In this document: positions 1 to 7,046 of the stretch, piece after piece
Position numbering within the stretch: position 1 is the first letter of the stretch
Layout: every line of letters starts with the position of its first letter
DNA from: JAKEGK01 sp050116575
GTDB lineage: Bacteria > Pseudomonadota > Gammaproteobacteria > SZUA-152
Direction: 5' to 3'
NCBI GenBank assembly: GCA_050116575.1
Contig: JASFOJ010000084.1
Span: 1 to 19,424, forward strand
DNA: 19,424 nucleotides
Notes under the pieces: generated by a model
Databases searched by the model: none
What the model saw: only the letters and a program-made list of their open reading frames with translations
Told to the model about the DNA's origin: nothing
Program-made: the position numbers and the translations under genes

Positions 1-291
1 ACTGGCCGGTACAGTACGAGCGCGCAAAAATGTAACAGAATAACGTGATACTTGTGAGCCGCGAGTGTTGTTAGCGTATCAACAGGTCGAAGAGATACAG
101 ATGGTAAATGTTGAAAAATGTGTGGTGATTTTAGCTGCAATAGAATGATTTATCTCAACTAAATATATTTCAATATATTTCGCTAAACACGGTAATTATG
201 TTGCCTAAATAGAGATTAAACGGGCATTATAGAATACTTCAAACGCTGTTGCTTTAAAACGAAAATCAATGACAATAAAGGGGGCTAAGCC

Positions 292-1551
292 ATGAGGGTG
301 TCAACAGTATTGTTTGTGGTTATAAGTATAGGGGTACTTGTTCAAACGCCGGTGTTATCTGCCACGAATAATCCCTTTGCCGACGCACCGCCGGACCTGG
401 TGCAACTGGTTAACAATACTGTGATCTGCAGATTTAAAGATCACGTCCTTTCGGAAAACGTGCCTGCGTTTACTAGCCAAATTGTTCAGTCGGAAGGGGG
501 TGAGGTAAGACATACTTATACAACGGCGATCAAAGGATTTTCCGCTTATATGTCCGTGACTGCTGCGCAAGCCCTGCAACGGAACAATCCCAATATTGAA
601 TATTGTGAACCCAATGCGCTAGTTAAGGCGGGTGGTCACCCGGTATCTGCCGGGAAAGGACAAGGCAAAGGGAATCCCGGCTCGGAGTTGCCCAGTCCGC
701 AAATCGTGCCGGAAGGGGTAACACGGGTTGGCGGTCCCATAGATGGCACAGGCTTAAATGTCTGGGTTATTGATTCCGGCGTTGACCTGGATAATCCGGA
801 TCTAAATATCGATGCATCCCGCGGGGCCGATGTTGTCAAAACCAAGGGTAAAAGTACCCTCGACGATGTTTACGGTCATGGCACTCACGTATCCGGCACC
901 ATCGCCGCAATCGACAATGATATCGGGGTGGTTGGTGTCGCGGCGGGTGCCACGATTATTCCGGTTCGCGTTTTAAAGGCCAGCGACTATGGTACCGTGG
1001 ATGATGCAATTGCCGGCATTGATTTTGTGGCCGCACACGCCCGACCGGGTGAAGTGGCAAACATGAGTGCATGGTGGTGGAAACATCATCGTGCGTTACA
1101 CGAAGCGGCGTATAATCTCGCGAATATCATTCCATTTGTTGTGATCTCGGGTAACGATGGTGCCGACCTCAATGAAATGCCGGCGGAACCCGCGCATGTC
1201 GAACATCCAAATTTATATACGGTTTCGGCTGTTGACCATGAAGATCAATTTGCGGACTTCTCCAATTGGGGTTATGCCTACGACCACACCAATTGTGATC
1301 AGGATTATCCGGATGATCCTTTTCCCTGTGCAACAGTTGACTATGCCGCCCCGGGTAAAGATGTTATTTCACTGCATCCCACGGAGGGGCTAGCCACGTG
1401 GTGGGGAACTTCCATGGCCGCGCCACATGTCACGGCGATTATTCTGTTAAAGGTTAACGGTCGGCCAAATTACGGTGGTTTGCCCCCCAATAGCGATGGC
1501 GTTGCCATTGGTGATCCGGATTCCTATCCGGATCCGATTATCCACTATTAG
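292..1551 (+). CDS. Secreted subtilisin-like serine protease (peptidase S8) with I9 propeptide
   Basis: A 419-aa secreted endopeptidase. Residues 1-24 form a signal peptide (MRVS, hydrophobic core, cleavage near VLSA). Residues about 42-110 resemble the inhibitor I9 propeptide that chaperones and caps the enzyme until maturation. A Gly/Pro-rich linker (about 113-135) leads into the catalytic domain. The S8 triad is clear: Asp161 in VIDSGVD, His196 in YGHGTHVSGT, and Ser374 in GTSMAAPHV, with oxyanion Asn288 in ISGND. The protein ends about 45 residues after Ser374, so it has no C-terminal accessory or sorting domain. The ATG at 292 is preceded by the purine-rich AAAGGGGG (277-284). The segment that normally reads NMSLGG, which lines the substrate pocket, reads NMSAWWWKHH here (257-266). 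The gene stands alone, with a gene-poor stretch downstream. Family is certain; the substrate is unknown. Confidence 0.95.
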   Translation: MRVSTVLFVVISIGVLVQTPVLSATNNPFADAPPDLVQLVNNTVICRFKDHVLSENVPAFTSQIVQSEGGEVRHTYTTAIKGFSAYMSVTAAQALQRNNPNIEYCEPNALVKAGGHPVSAGKGQGKGNPGSELPSPQIVPEGVTRVGGPIDGTGLNVWVIDSGVDLDNPDLNIDASRGADVVKTKGKSTLDDVYGHGTHVSGTIAAIDNDIGVVGVAAGATIIPVRVLKASDYGTVDDAIAGIDFVAAHARPGEVANMSAWWWKHHRALHEAAYNLANIIPFVVISGNDGADLNEMPAEPAHVEHPNLYTVSAVDHEDQFADFSNWGYAYDHTNCDQDYPDDPFPCATVDYAAPGKDVISLHPTEGLATWWGTSMAAPHVTAIILLKVNGRPNYGGLPPNSDGVAIGDPDSYPDPIIHY

Positions 1552-1690
1552 CAATACCAGGCTTGTTCACAGTTATCGGACAAAGGGGTTCGCAAAAGCC
1601 TGTTTAAATTTATAGACGAACGCCCTTGCGCGGCCAACGCGGGAAAGACCAAACGACTGACTTTGGCATTAACGAAATTCAGTCACTATA

Positions 1691-1727
1691 TGCCTGATGC
1701 CTGATGCCTGATGCCTGATGCCTGATG
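1691..1727. repeat. Heptamer tandem repeat (TGCCTGA), five copies
   Basis: Five exact head-to-tail copies of TGCCTGA (1691-1725) plus two more bases of a sixth. The unit is not a multiple of three and lies outside any supported gene. Perfect identity implies recent expansion by replication slippage, so copy number is likely to vary between strains. Confidence 0.95.
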
Positions 1728-1977
1728 GCCAGCCAGTGGATCGTTGGCAAACCCGCTGAACATGGTGACGAAAACCTTCGAAACCGGCTGTTGGTTATGA
1801 ACGTTCGGTAACGACGTGAGTCAGCTGAATTTGGGGTGTTTAGCGGCAGCTTCAGTTCCATCGAGGAGATTGCCATTTGAATTGAAACAAGAAAGCGATG
1901 AAAACCGTTCTTTGCATATTCAAAGATGCAACAACGTTGCGAATTCTTTTAATTTACGCCACTATGACGGCGTACTA

Positions 1978-2019
1978 GGGGCAGTGTACCGGGGGCAACG
2001 TACCGGGGCAGCGTAACAG
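1978..2019. repeat. Degenerate 14-bp tandem repeat, three copies
   Basis: Three adjacent copies are seen: GGGGCAGTGTACCG (1978-1991), GGGGCAACGTACCG (1992-2005) and GGGCAGCGTAACAG (2006-2019). A further degraded partial copy may lie at 1967-1977 (GGCGTACTAG). The copies differ by a few substitutions, so this array is older than the heptamer array 250 bp upstream. It is not in a supported gene. Confidence 0.8.
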
Positions 2020-2789
2020 GGGTGTTTGAGACGATGAGTAATGTCCGTGGCGGCGGGCCTCAAAAAATACGAATAAACCGATTTGAATAATCCGTTTCGT
2101 GTTTAACTGTACCAACCGGGAACGTCAAATGTCAGATATTAATGCGTAGACACCGTTGCGTATCCGTCACGCACAGCGTTAACCTGCAAATAAATAATGA
2201 CTCAACAGACAATAATAATAGTGGATCCGGCAGGCTCAGGATCTCCATATTGCAGACACAACAGGCTGGATGGTATATATGTTGTAATCCGATTTCTTTA
2301 ACAAATGTATATCCGTTAAACTGTATATGTTTGGCCCGGCGGCGTATTTTATTTGCTGCAATTTAAGTTTGCATTGTTGTGGACGATACAGCGCATGGGG
2401 GCGAGATGGGCAAAGAGATCGTGAAATTGTTATTCATATTTATGTAATATTACGGAATTCCTTACTAATATGATCAGGAAATTCCGCTCCGAAATGCGAC
2501 GTTTGCGTTTATTTTTCCCGGTTCGTGGTGTCATCAATTTTGATCGTCCGGCCGTGGTTGCCTGAACAGCTATCATGCTCGCCTTTTCATGACGTCCGGT
2601 ATTGGGCATACGGTACAGGTACAGTGTAAATTGATACAATGATTTTTCTAGGGTCGGGACTGCCGGAAGGCAGAACTTGTTTATTTGCAGTTTACTATAA
2701 TAATTGGTTCGTACCGCTACGACGGGTTTAGGTATCTCGATCCCTTTAATGCAATATGTTGCGGTTTTGAGCGAATAAAAAACGAACAA

Positions 2790-3128
2790 ATGAGTGGTAT
2801 ATCCAACCAGCGTATTGGTCTCGTAGATAGTTGTTTAGACTACCAATCCTATGTCTATAACATTGATCCCGCCCTCACGCGGGCACAGTATGAAGTTTCG
2901 TGCCGGCGACTGATGGCAGTCGGCAATGTGGCTGAAGAACGGATGGGAGTCGTATATGTGCGAGGTTTCTGGGGCTTTTTTGTTATCCCATGTTACGGTT
3001 ATCCCACGCTTCGCGCCAGTTTCTTCCACGACACGCCAGAGGCTGAAATTAACGACGTTTTGTCAATGATATGTGCGGCGTTTGAGACGTCCGATTCTAT
3101 TAACGATCAAGGAGACCTGGATGAGTGA
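2790..3128 (+). CDS. Small protein of unknown function, first gene of a three-gene cluster
   Basis: A 112-aa predicted soluble protein (MSGISNQ...) that I do not recognise. It has an acidic C-terminus (INDQGDLDE), four cysteines, and a hydrophobic aromatic centre near residues 58-72 (GVVYVRGFWGFFVIP) that could be two beta strands. No signal peptide or clear transmembrane helix is seen. The reading frame is open further upstream to a TTG at 2685, but that extension does not look like a folded protein, so the ATG at 2790 is preferred. No strong Shine-Dalgarno site precedes it. The stop overlaps the next gene's start by 8 bp (ATGAGTGA), and that gene's Shine-Dalgarno site (AAGGAGA) lies inside this frame. 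The two genes are therefore very probably translationally coupled. Coding status rests mainly on this overlap. Confidence 0.7.
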   Translation: MSGISNQRIGLVDSCLDYQSYVYNIDPALTRAQYEVSCRRLMAVGNVAEERMGVVYVRGFWGFFVIPCYGYPTLRASFFHDTPEAEINDVLSMICAAFETSDSINDQGDLDE

Positions 3129-3534
3129 TCCTGCAGAAGCCGGCAATCATTGCGTCATTGTTGTTGCCGATCTGATTGCCAAAATAAACGCGCAACGTAA
3201 GTTGATTAATCGAACACCCGTGGAGGATCGAGCGATCTCCACCCGCTGCACATTGCGCTTCAATGTCGACAAACAAAGAGGCGTGGATTTTTCAGCGGAA
3301 AAAGTACTTATCGCACCGGATGAAGTGGAAGTGTTGGAAAATATCGTGAACGAATTGTTCGGGGTTTATTTCCAAGGCGAGGTAAGTCGGTTGTGCGCAC
3401 GCTCAAGGGCTGCGGCGGCAAAATCACGACCTGCCCGTCCCGTACCGCGGCCGCAGGCAGCACCGGTGGCTGTGCCGGAACCGCCAAAGATCGGCTTGTT
3501 GTCGAGACTAATGGGATTATTTAGTGGCAAGTAA
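3121..3534 (+). CDS. Small protein of unknown function with Pro/Ala linker and C-terminal amphipathic helix
   Basis: A 137-aa protein starting at the ATG at 3121, chosen over an earlier in-frame start at 3073 because AAGGAGA (3109-3115) sits 5 nt before it. Residues about 1-95 form a soluble alpha/beta-like domain. Residues about 98-122 form a linker rich in Ala, Pro, Arg and Lys. The last 15 residues (IGLLSRLMGLFSGK) can form an amphipathic helix with one strongly hydrophobic face. A linker followed by such a tail is known from membrane-targeting sequences such as that of MinD and from cargo or partner-docking peptides. Which applies here is inference. The gene overlaps the preceding one by 8 bp, and the next gene starts 43 bp downstream on the same strand, so the three are likely one operon. 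Family not recognised. Confidence 0.8.
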   Translation: MSDPAEAGNHCVIVVADLIAKINAQRKLINRTPVEDRAISTRCTLRFNVDKQRGVDFSAEKVLIAPDEVEVLENIVNELFGVYFQGEVSRLCARSRAAAAKSRPARPVPRPQAAPVAVPEPPKIGLLSRLMGLFSGK

Positions 3535-3577
3535 AGTGGCGCGATAGCCGGTGTAAAATTAGATAAAAGGAGTAATA

Positions 3578-4771
3578 ATGGTATCCGAAATCAGTAGTAT
3601 ACATGGGCAGACTTATATCGGTGATTTGAATCGGGTCTTCCACTGTAACTATTATAACGCCTACCTGCAGACAGCGGTGATGCTGTCGGAAGGGGCCGGC
3701 GATTGCCAGCCGCGCCGTTTGTTGAGTGACGCCGTGGTACCACTGGTGCGCCGGTTACGCAAGATTGGCTACACAGAAAAAGATTTGTGTGAAGAATTCT
3801 CCTTTTGCGGCTTCGGAAAACTGCGCCGCGCCGCCGGCAAAGACGAGTGGCTAACGCCCACATCCCATTATGGCCAGGCCGCCATGATGCAGGGTCATGC
3901 TGAGCGCAGTTGCTATTTTAATGCGGGTTATATTGCCGGTATAACGGACATGGAAGCCGAGGAAACCATGTGTAAACAAACCCGCGCTCCAGTGGACTGG
4001 TACAAGACGCGCGGTCCCCTGCATCCGATTGCCGACTACCTGCGCGGGCCGGCGGAGTTGCGTCCTGTTCCGCCTCGATTTGGTTTCCAGGAGTGTCAGA
4101 ACTTTAATACTGCCGTGGACGAAGGGGCGATTATCAAAGCTGTCAGCGGTCTGCCGTTATTCGGTAAATCCGGCCTCAATGATTCCGGTCTCATTGACGC
4201 CTTCGGCGTGGTACTGACAAATCATTTTGCCGATTATTATAATTATATATCCTATGAATCCTACTACGGCATGCTCAAGGCAGGCATGCCGGTGGAGCAA
4301 ACCCAGGATGTGTTTGTACAGGGCGGACATATTTGTGCCTTCAACACGTTCGGCGGCATTATGTCCAGTCCCGAGTGGGATGCTGTGGTAAGGCCTATGT
4401 GCCGCAACGACGAAGACTGGATTCATGGTATGATCGCGATCGCTAACGCGCTGGGCTGGGGCGTATGGCGGGTCGAGAAAATTGTTCCCGGGCGCGAGTT
4501 AATTATACGTGTTTATAATTCTTACGAAGGTGTTGGTTACCGGCGTATGTATCCGCAAGCGAAAGATCCCCAACTGTCCTTCCTGGTAATGGGAGGCGTG
4601 CAGGGACTGGCGCATTTGTTCTGGAAAATAGACATCAAGGAGCGGCCGACGCTTAACCAGGAGTTCTATACCACCGTGTTCAATTCGCCGGAGAACCGGT
4701 TTGAAGTGAGACAAACTCATGCCATTGCCGCCGGCCATGACTATGATCGAGTTGTCGCGTGGCGTGACTGA
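3578..4771 (+). CDS. V4R-like (4-vinyl reductase fold) tandem-domain protein, probable sensor
   Basis: A 397-aa soluble protein with an excellent ribosome site (AAAAGGAG six nt before the ATG at 3578). It appears to contain two related halves. Half one (about 15-147) carries CYFNAGYIAGITD (112-124) followed by EETMCKQ (128-134), reminiscent of the V4R C-terminal pattern in which a Gly-rich segment precedes a conserved Glu and Cys. Half two (about 205-325) carries HICAFNTFGGIMSSPEW (251-267), HGMIAIANALGWGVWRVEK (283-301) and RVYNSYEG (311-318), which resemble the V4R core of GxG, Glu and an NS pair. V4R domains bind small hydrophobic molecules or metals and often act as sensors, as in BchJ and the XylR/DmpR relatives. 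No DNA-binding or enzymatic output domain is attached, so an output partner may be one of the two small proteins encoded just upstream. The assignment is by motif resemblance only. Confidence 0.65.
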   Translation: MVSEISSIHGQTYIGDLNRVFHCNYYNAYLQTAVMLSEGAGDCQPRRLLSDAVVPLVRRLRKIGYTEKDLCEEFSFCGFGKLRRAAGKDEWLTPTSHYGQAAMMQGHAERSCYFNAGYIAGITDMEAEETMCKQTRAPVDWYKTRGPLHPIADYLRGPAELRPVPPRFGFQECQNFNTAVDEGAIIKAVSGLPLFGKSGLNDSGLIDAFGVVLTNHFADYYNYISYESYYGMLKAGMPVEQTQDVFVQGGHICAFNTFGGIMSSPEWDAVVRPMCRNDEDWIHGMIAIANALGWGVWRVEKIVPGRELIIRVYNSYEGVGYRRMYPQAKDPQLSFLVMGGVQGLAHLFWKIDIKERPTLNQEFYTTVFNSPENRFEVRQTHAIAAGHDYDRVVAWRD

Positions 4772-5298
4772 GTAACGCCGTATTACTCTCCATCAAAACG
4801 CGTTAGAACCGGTCCAGTTACCCATAACCGCCGACCCGGGGCGGATAAAAATTATACAGATCATGAGGTGTTCTGACGTCTCACCGAGTTGTGTTTTCTC
4901 ACAGACTCCATTTACTCGTCATCCATGCGCTGTCTCACTATCTGTCATTGGGCAGGGCACCCGCGCTGATATTCTTTCAAGTCATTGAGCGGTTAATATA
5001 TATCATTGAATTTAATGGTATTCTACGTTTGTTGCGGTATTTTTCCAACGCCATTGGGTGAACCACAGCTCGTTGTCACATTGTAAAATCAGGGCCAGGT
5101 AGGGTTGCCAGTGAAGGTTAGTATCATTACACATGACACAGTACTATTAACGCGCACAAGGCCGCAGAAACGTGCATACACGGTATAATGGGGTGCAACA
5201 GCCCGGTATATCAGCAGTAGCCGGTATGTCCAGTGTGAATGTAATCGTGAATAACCTCAACAACACATGTAACGTGTGTTCCTTTGGTGAGTTCAACA
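4772..5298. other. Intergenic region upstream of the SRPBCC gene
   Basis: About 530 bp without a credible gene. It contains an isolated TATAAT (5184-5189) without a good -35 at the right distance, and a near-perfect palindrome directly before the downstream gene, listed separately. No intrinsic terminator with a T-run is evident after the V4R-like gene. Confidence 0.55.
5262..5280. promoter_or_regulatory. Candidate operator: 19-bp near-perfect palindrome before the SRPBCC gene
   Basis: AACACATGTAACGTGTGTT reads as its own reverse complement around a central A, except for one mismatched pair (T at position 7 and G at position 13). It ends 18 bp before the ATG at 5299. Its length and symmetry fit the binding site of a dimeric repressor. 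It could also fold as an RNA hairpin just upstream of the ribosome site. No such regulator is encoded next to it. Confidence 0.4.
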
Positions 5299-5844
5299 AT
5301 GATACGAGTCAGTGGTTCCGTTAATATCAACGTCCGCCCCGAGCAGGTATTTGCGCTCGTTACCGACGTGTGTCAATGCGGTAAGCTCAATCCGCGTGTT
5401 GAGGTCATTAGTATTGTCGCGGAACCGCAGGGCCCCATGCGCCAGGGAACGGTTTACCATAACAGAATCGTGGTTGAGGGACGCATGACGGAATTTACCA
5501 GCAATGTCATTGGTTTTGAACCCAATACATTCCTGGAAATTCGGACGAATACCTATCCTGCGGTAACGACCCAGTACCGTGTTAAGAGCCGCGGTGAAGG
5601 GGCTTGTCTGGAGCAACAGATGACGTCCGAGATGACACCACCGGAACCGCTATCACCGGCGTTGCCGCCGTGGTTGCATAAAATATTTGGCAAGTCGCCG
5701 CATAGCGCTAACGATGCGGATCAAAAAGCGGCATTTCAGCGGCAGGAACATTTGCTACAACAACAGTTACAGAAACAACTGGAAGAATGGCTGCAGGTGG
5801 TAAAAAGTTATCTTGAAAATCAGCGTGGCAAGTTTTTGGCATAG
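5299..5844 (+). CDS. SRPBCC / polyketide-cyclase-like ligand-binding protein with C-terminal coiled coil
   Basis: A 181-aa cytoplasmic protein. Residues about 1-120 match the START/SRPBCC (polyketide cyclase/dehydrase) pattern. It opens with a strand, then NVRPEQVFALVTDVCQCGKLNP, the helix that in this fold begins with 'pxevfa.l.d'. It continues with repeated beta strands (GTVYHNRIVVEGR, FLEIRTNTYPAV, EGACLEQQMT) that build the hydrophobic cavity. Residues about 145-178 are rich in Gln, Glu and Leu and look like a coiled coil. The ATG at 5299 is preferred over a TTG five codons earlier because GGTGA (5286-5290) lies 8 nt before it. A DUF3820 gene follows 79 bp downstream on the same strand. 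Ligand and role are unknown. Confidence 0.8.
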   Translation: MIRVSGSVNINVRPEQVFALVTDVCQCGKLNPRVEVISIVAEPQGPMRQGTVYHNRIVVEGRMTEFTSNVIGFEPNTFLEIRTNTYPAVTTQYRVKSRGEGACLEQQMTSEMTPPEPLSPALPPWLHKIFGKSPHSANDADQKAAFQRQEHLLQQQLQKQLEEWLQVVKSYLENQRGKFLA

Positions 5845-5923
5845 TTTGGCGTGGCGAGCATTTGCCAATCTATATACAGTCCACGACAGGCAGATAGGGA
5901 AAAACGAGAAGAGACTTGAGTCT

Positions 5924-6169
5924 ATGAGCAAGCCATCCAGTCCAAACGGCGTGGTAGGCGACCCCGGTGAACTGGTTAAACTCGCACAATACCGCATGCC
6001 ATATGGGAAATACCGCGGCCGGTTGTTGATTGATCTTCCCGAACCCTACGTGACGTGGTTTGCGCGCCAGGGATTCCCAAAGGGCGAATTGGGAACAATG
6101 ATGCGAATGGTGTACGAGATTAAGGTCAATGGCCTGGAATATCTTTTCAAGCCACTACGCAAGCCTTGA
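5924..6169 (+). CDS. DUF3820 family protein
   Basis: An 81-aa protein whose core MPYGKYRGRLLIDLPEPYV (about 26-44) followed by WFARQGFPKGELG and an EIKVNGL segment is the hallmark of DUF3820, a small family sometimes annotated as a putative quorum-sensing-regulated virulence factor. The residues GKY.G...DLP..Y..W are all present. An upstream in-frame ATG at 5813 would overlap the SRPBCC gene and add sequence outside the family, so the ATG at 5924 (GAGA a few nt upstream) is preferred. The biochemical function of DUF3820 proteins is not established. The gene probably shares a transcript with the SRPBCC gene and ends at the hairpin at 6187-6213. Confidence 0.88.
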   Translation: MSKPSSPNGVVGDPGELVKLAQYRMPYGKYRGRLLIDLPEPYVTWFARQGFPKGELGTMMRMVYEIKVNGLEYLFKPLRKP

Positions 6170-6186
6170 TCAAAATAAAATCTGCT

Positions 6187-6213
6187 AACCTGCGCTAACC
6201 TGTTGCGCAGGTT
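6187..6213. terminator. Bidirectional terminator-like hairpin between convergent genes
   Basis: A perfect 9-bp stem, AACCTGCGC (6187-6195) with GCGCAGGTT (6205-6213), and a 9-nt loop. It lies between the plus-strand DUF3820 stop and the minus-strand DUF6455 stop. The plus-strand flank is only moderately T-rich (GTCTTATT). The minus-strand flank reads AGCAGATTTTATTTT, a better U-tract at some distance. Confidence 0.6.
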
Positions 6214-6216
6214 GTC

Positions 6217-6609
6217 TTATTCCGCCTCTGGCATAAATCTGCTGTAAGCCATGAGTGATTGATAATTAGGACAGAAATGCATATCACTCATAAATTTACC
6301 GTCGCGCAGGCATGCATCACACGTTTCCACGTTCGGACATCTTTTACAGCGAAATACGTGTTTTCTCACTTCCGGTGACGGTACCCGGCTTACAAAGTCT
6401 TCCACCCGAATTCCGATGAAATGCAACATCTGGGACAGGCGATACCGGTAAACGAGACGCCGTAAAATCTCTTGATAGTGCCGTTGTCTTGCCGCTTTTT
6501 TGAAAGCGGGAAGACTCTCCATCAGCGTCACAAAGGATACCGAAATACCCAGCAGCAGGATCAAGAATAGCAGGGCCAGAAAGAATATGTAGAGCGTTGA
6601 AAGTTCCAT
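6217..6609 (-). CDS. DUF6455 family membrane-anchored cysteine-motif protein
   Basis: A 130-aa protein starting at the ATG at 6609, preceded by GGAGATAAGG. A start six codons earlier has no better site. Residues 5-30 form one strong transmembrane helix (LYIFFLALLFLILLLGISV). The rest is soluble: RLSQMLHFIGIRVEDFV (about 58-74), then a four-cysteine region with CKRCPNVETCDAC (Cys93, Cys96, Cys102, Cys105) and a further Cys near 118. The RLS-ML-IGI and C-x2-C-x5-C-x2-C pattern is the DUF6455 signature. The cysteines probably bind a metal, either zinc or an iron-sulfur centre, which is inference. It is convergent with the DUF3820 gene and divergent from mltF. Confidence 0.85.
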   Translation of the reverse strand: MELSTLYIFFLALLFLILLLGISVSFVTLMESLPAFKKAARQRHYQEILRRLVYRYRLSQMLHFIGIRVEDFVSRVPSPEVRKHVFRCKRCPNVETCDACLRDGKFMSDMHFCPNYQSLMAYSRFMPEAE

Positions 6610-7046
6610 AGCCTTATCTCCAAACAACGCAGGGTCTATAGGTTCAATCTAGTCTCGTTGATTGAATCAGATTTTGACATAGATCATATTTAAGGATGGT
6701 TGTGAACACACACCACCTTATGCATTCAGTTAGATCCAGCAACGAAAGGACGGTAGCGGGGCTCAGGGGCTGATTCACCCTTAGGCTAACGTGGTTTATG
6801 GGTAGATCGTGGCAAAATGGGCTCCACACCGTTAGACTGAGACCTGATGAGCGGTGGGGAGAAACACTGGCGTCGCGTTGAAGGGGGGTTGAGCGAGAAA
6901 AATTACCCGAAAAAACAGATTGTTACAGCGTGATGTCGTTTAAGCGGCAGGTCCTGGCCAACACTTCTGCAAACGTAACATCTGTGCACCACCGGTTTAG
7001 TGTTGTCTTGACTCGAGTTCGATTATTTCTATTGAAGGAAAGCTCA
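6610..7046. other. Divergent intergenic region between the DUF6455 gene and mltF
   Basis: About 440 bp between two divergent genes with no credible coding frame. It holds an inverted repeat TTCAATC (6643-6649) and GATTGAA (6660-6666) with a 10-nt spacer, which extends to nine pairs if one G-T is allowed, 34 bp upstream of the minus-strand ATG. A TTGACA (6674-6679) has no suitable -10. No confident promoter was found for mltF. Confidence 0.5.

Larger units (their letters stand above)
1552..2789. other. Gene-poor stretch between the protease and the three-gene cluster
   Basis: About 1.24 kb without a convincing gene. The longest open frames here are 65-119 codons. They lack good Shine-Dalgarno sites, show no recognisable domain, and one is inflated by a heptamer repeat. 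The stretch holds two short tandem repeats (1691-1727 and 1978-2019) and a small GGAA-loop hairpin (CTGCC/GGCAG, 2660-2673). Decayed gene remnants cannot be excluded by eye. Confidence 0.6.

Noticed and set aside
1..43. Possible 3' tail of an upstream gene ending TAA at 41-43 (or TAA at 30-32 in another frame)
   Set aside because: Only 10-14 codons are visible and two frames are equally plausible, so no gene can be supported.
201..233. TTGCCT and TATAGA as a promoter for the protease gene
   Set aside because: The spacer is 21 bp, too long for a sigma-70 promoter.
1691..1727. Repeat array as a CRISPR
   Set aside because: The units are 7 bp and contiguous, without spacers, and no cas gene is present.
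1679..2366. Three open frames of 65-74 codons in the gene-poor stretch
   Set aside because: No start signals or domains; one consists partly of translated heptamer repeat.
2430..2789. Minus-strand open frame of 119 codons
   Set aside because: No ribosome site, no recognisable domain and an unlikely composition; it is read opposite the leader of the 2790 gene.
7008..7035. TTGACT-N16-TATTGA as the mltF promoter
   Set aside because: Transcription would start about 5 nt before the ATG and remove the good Shine-Dalgarno site.
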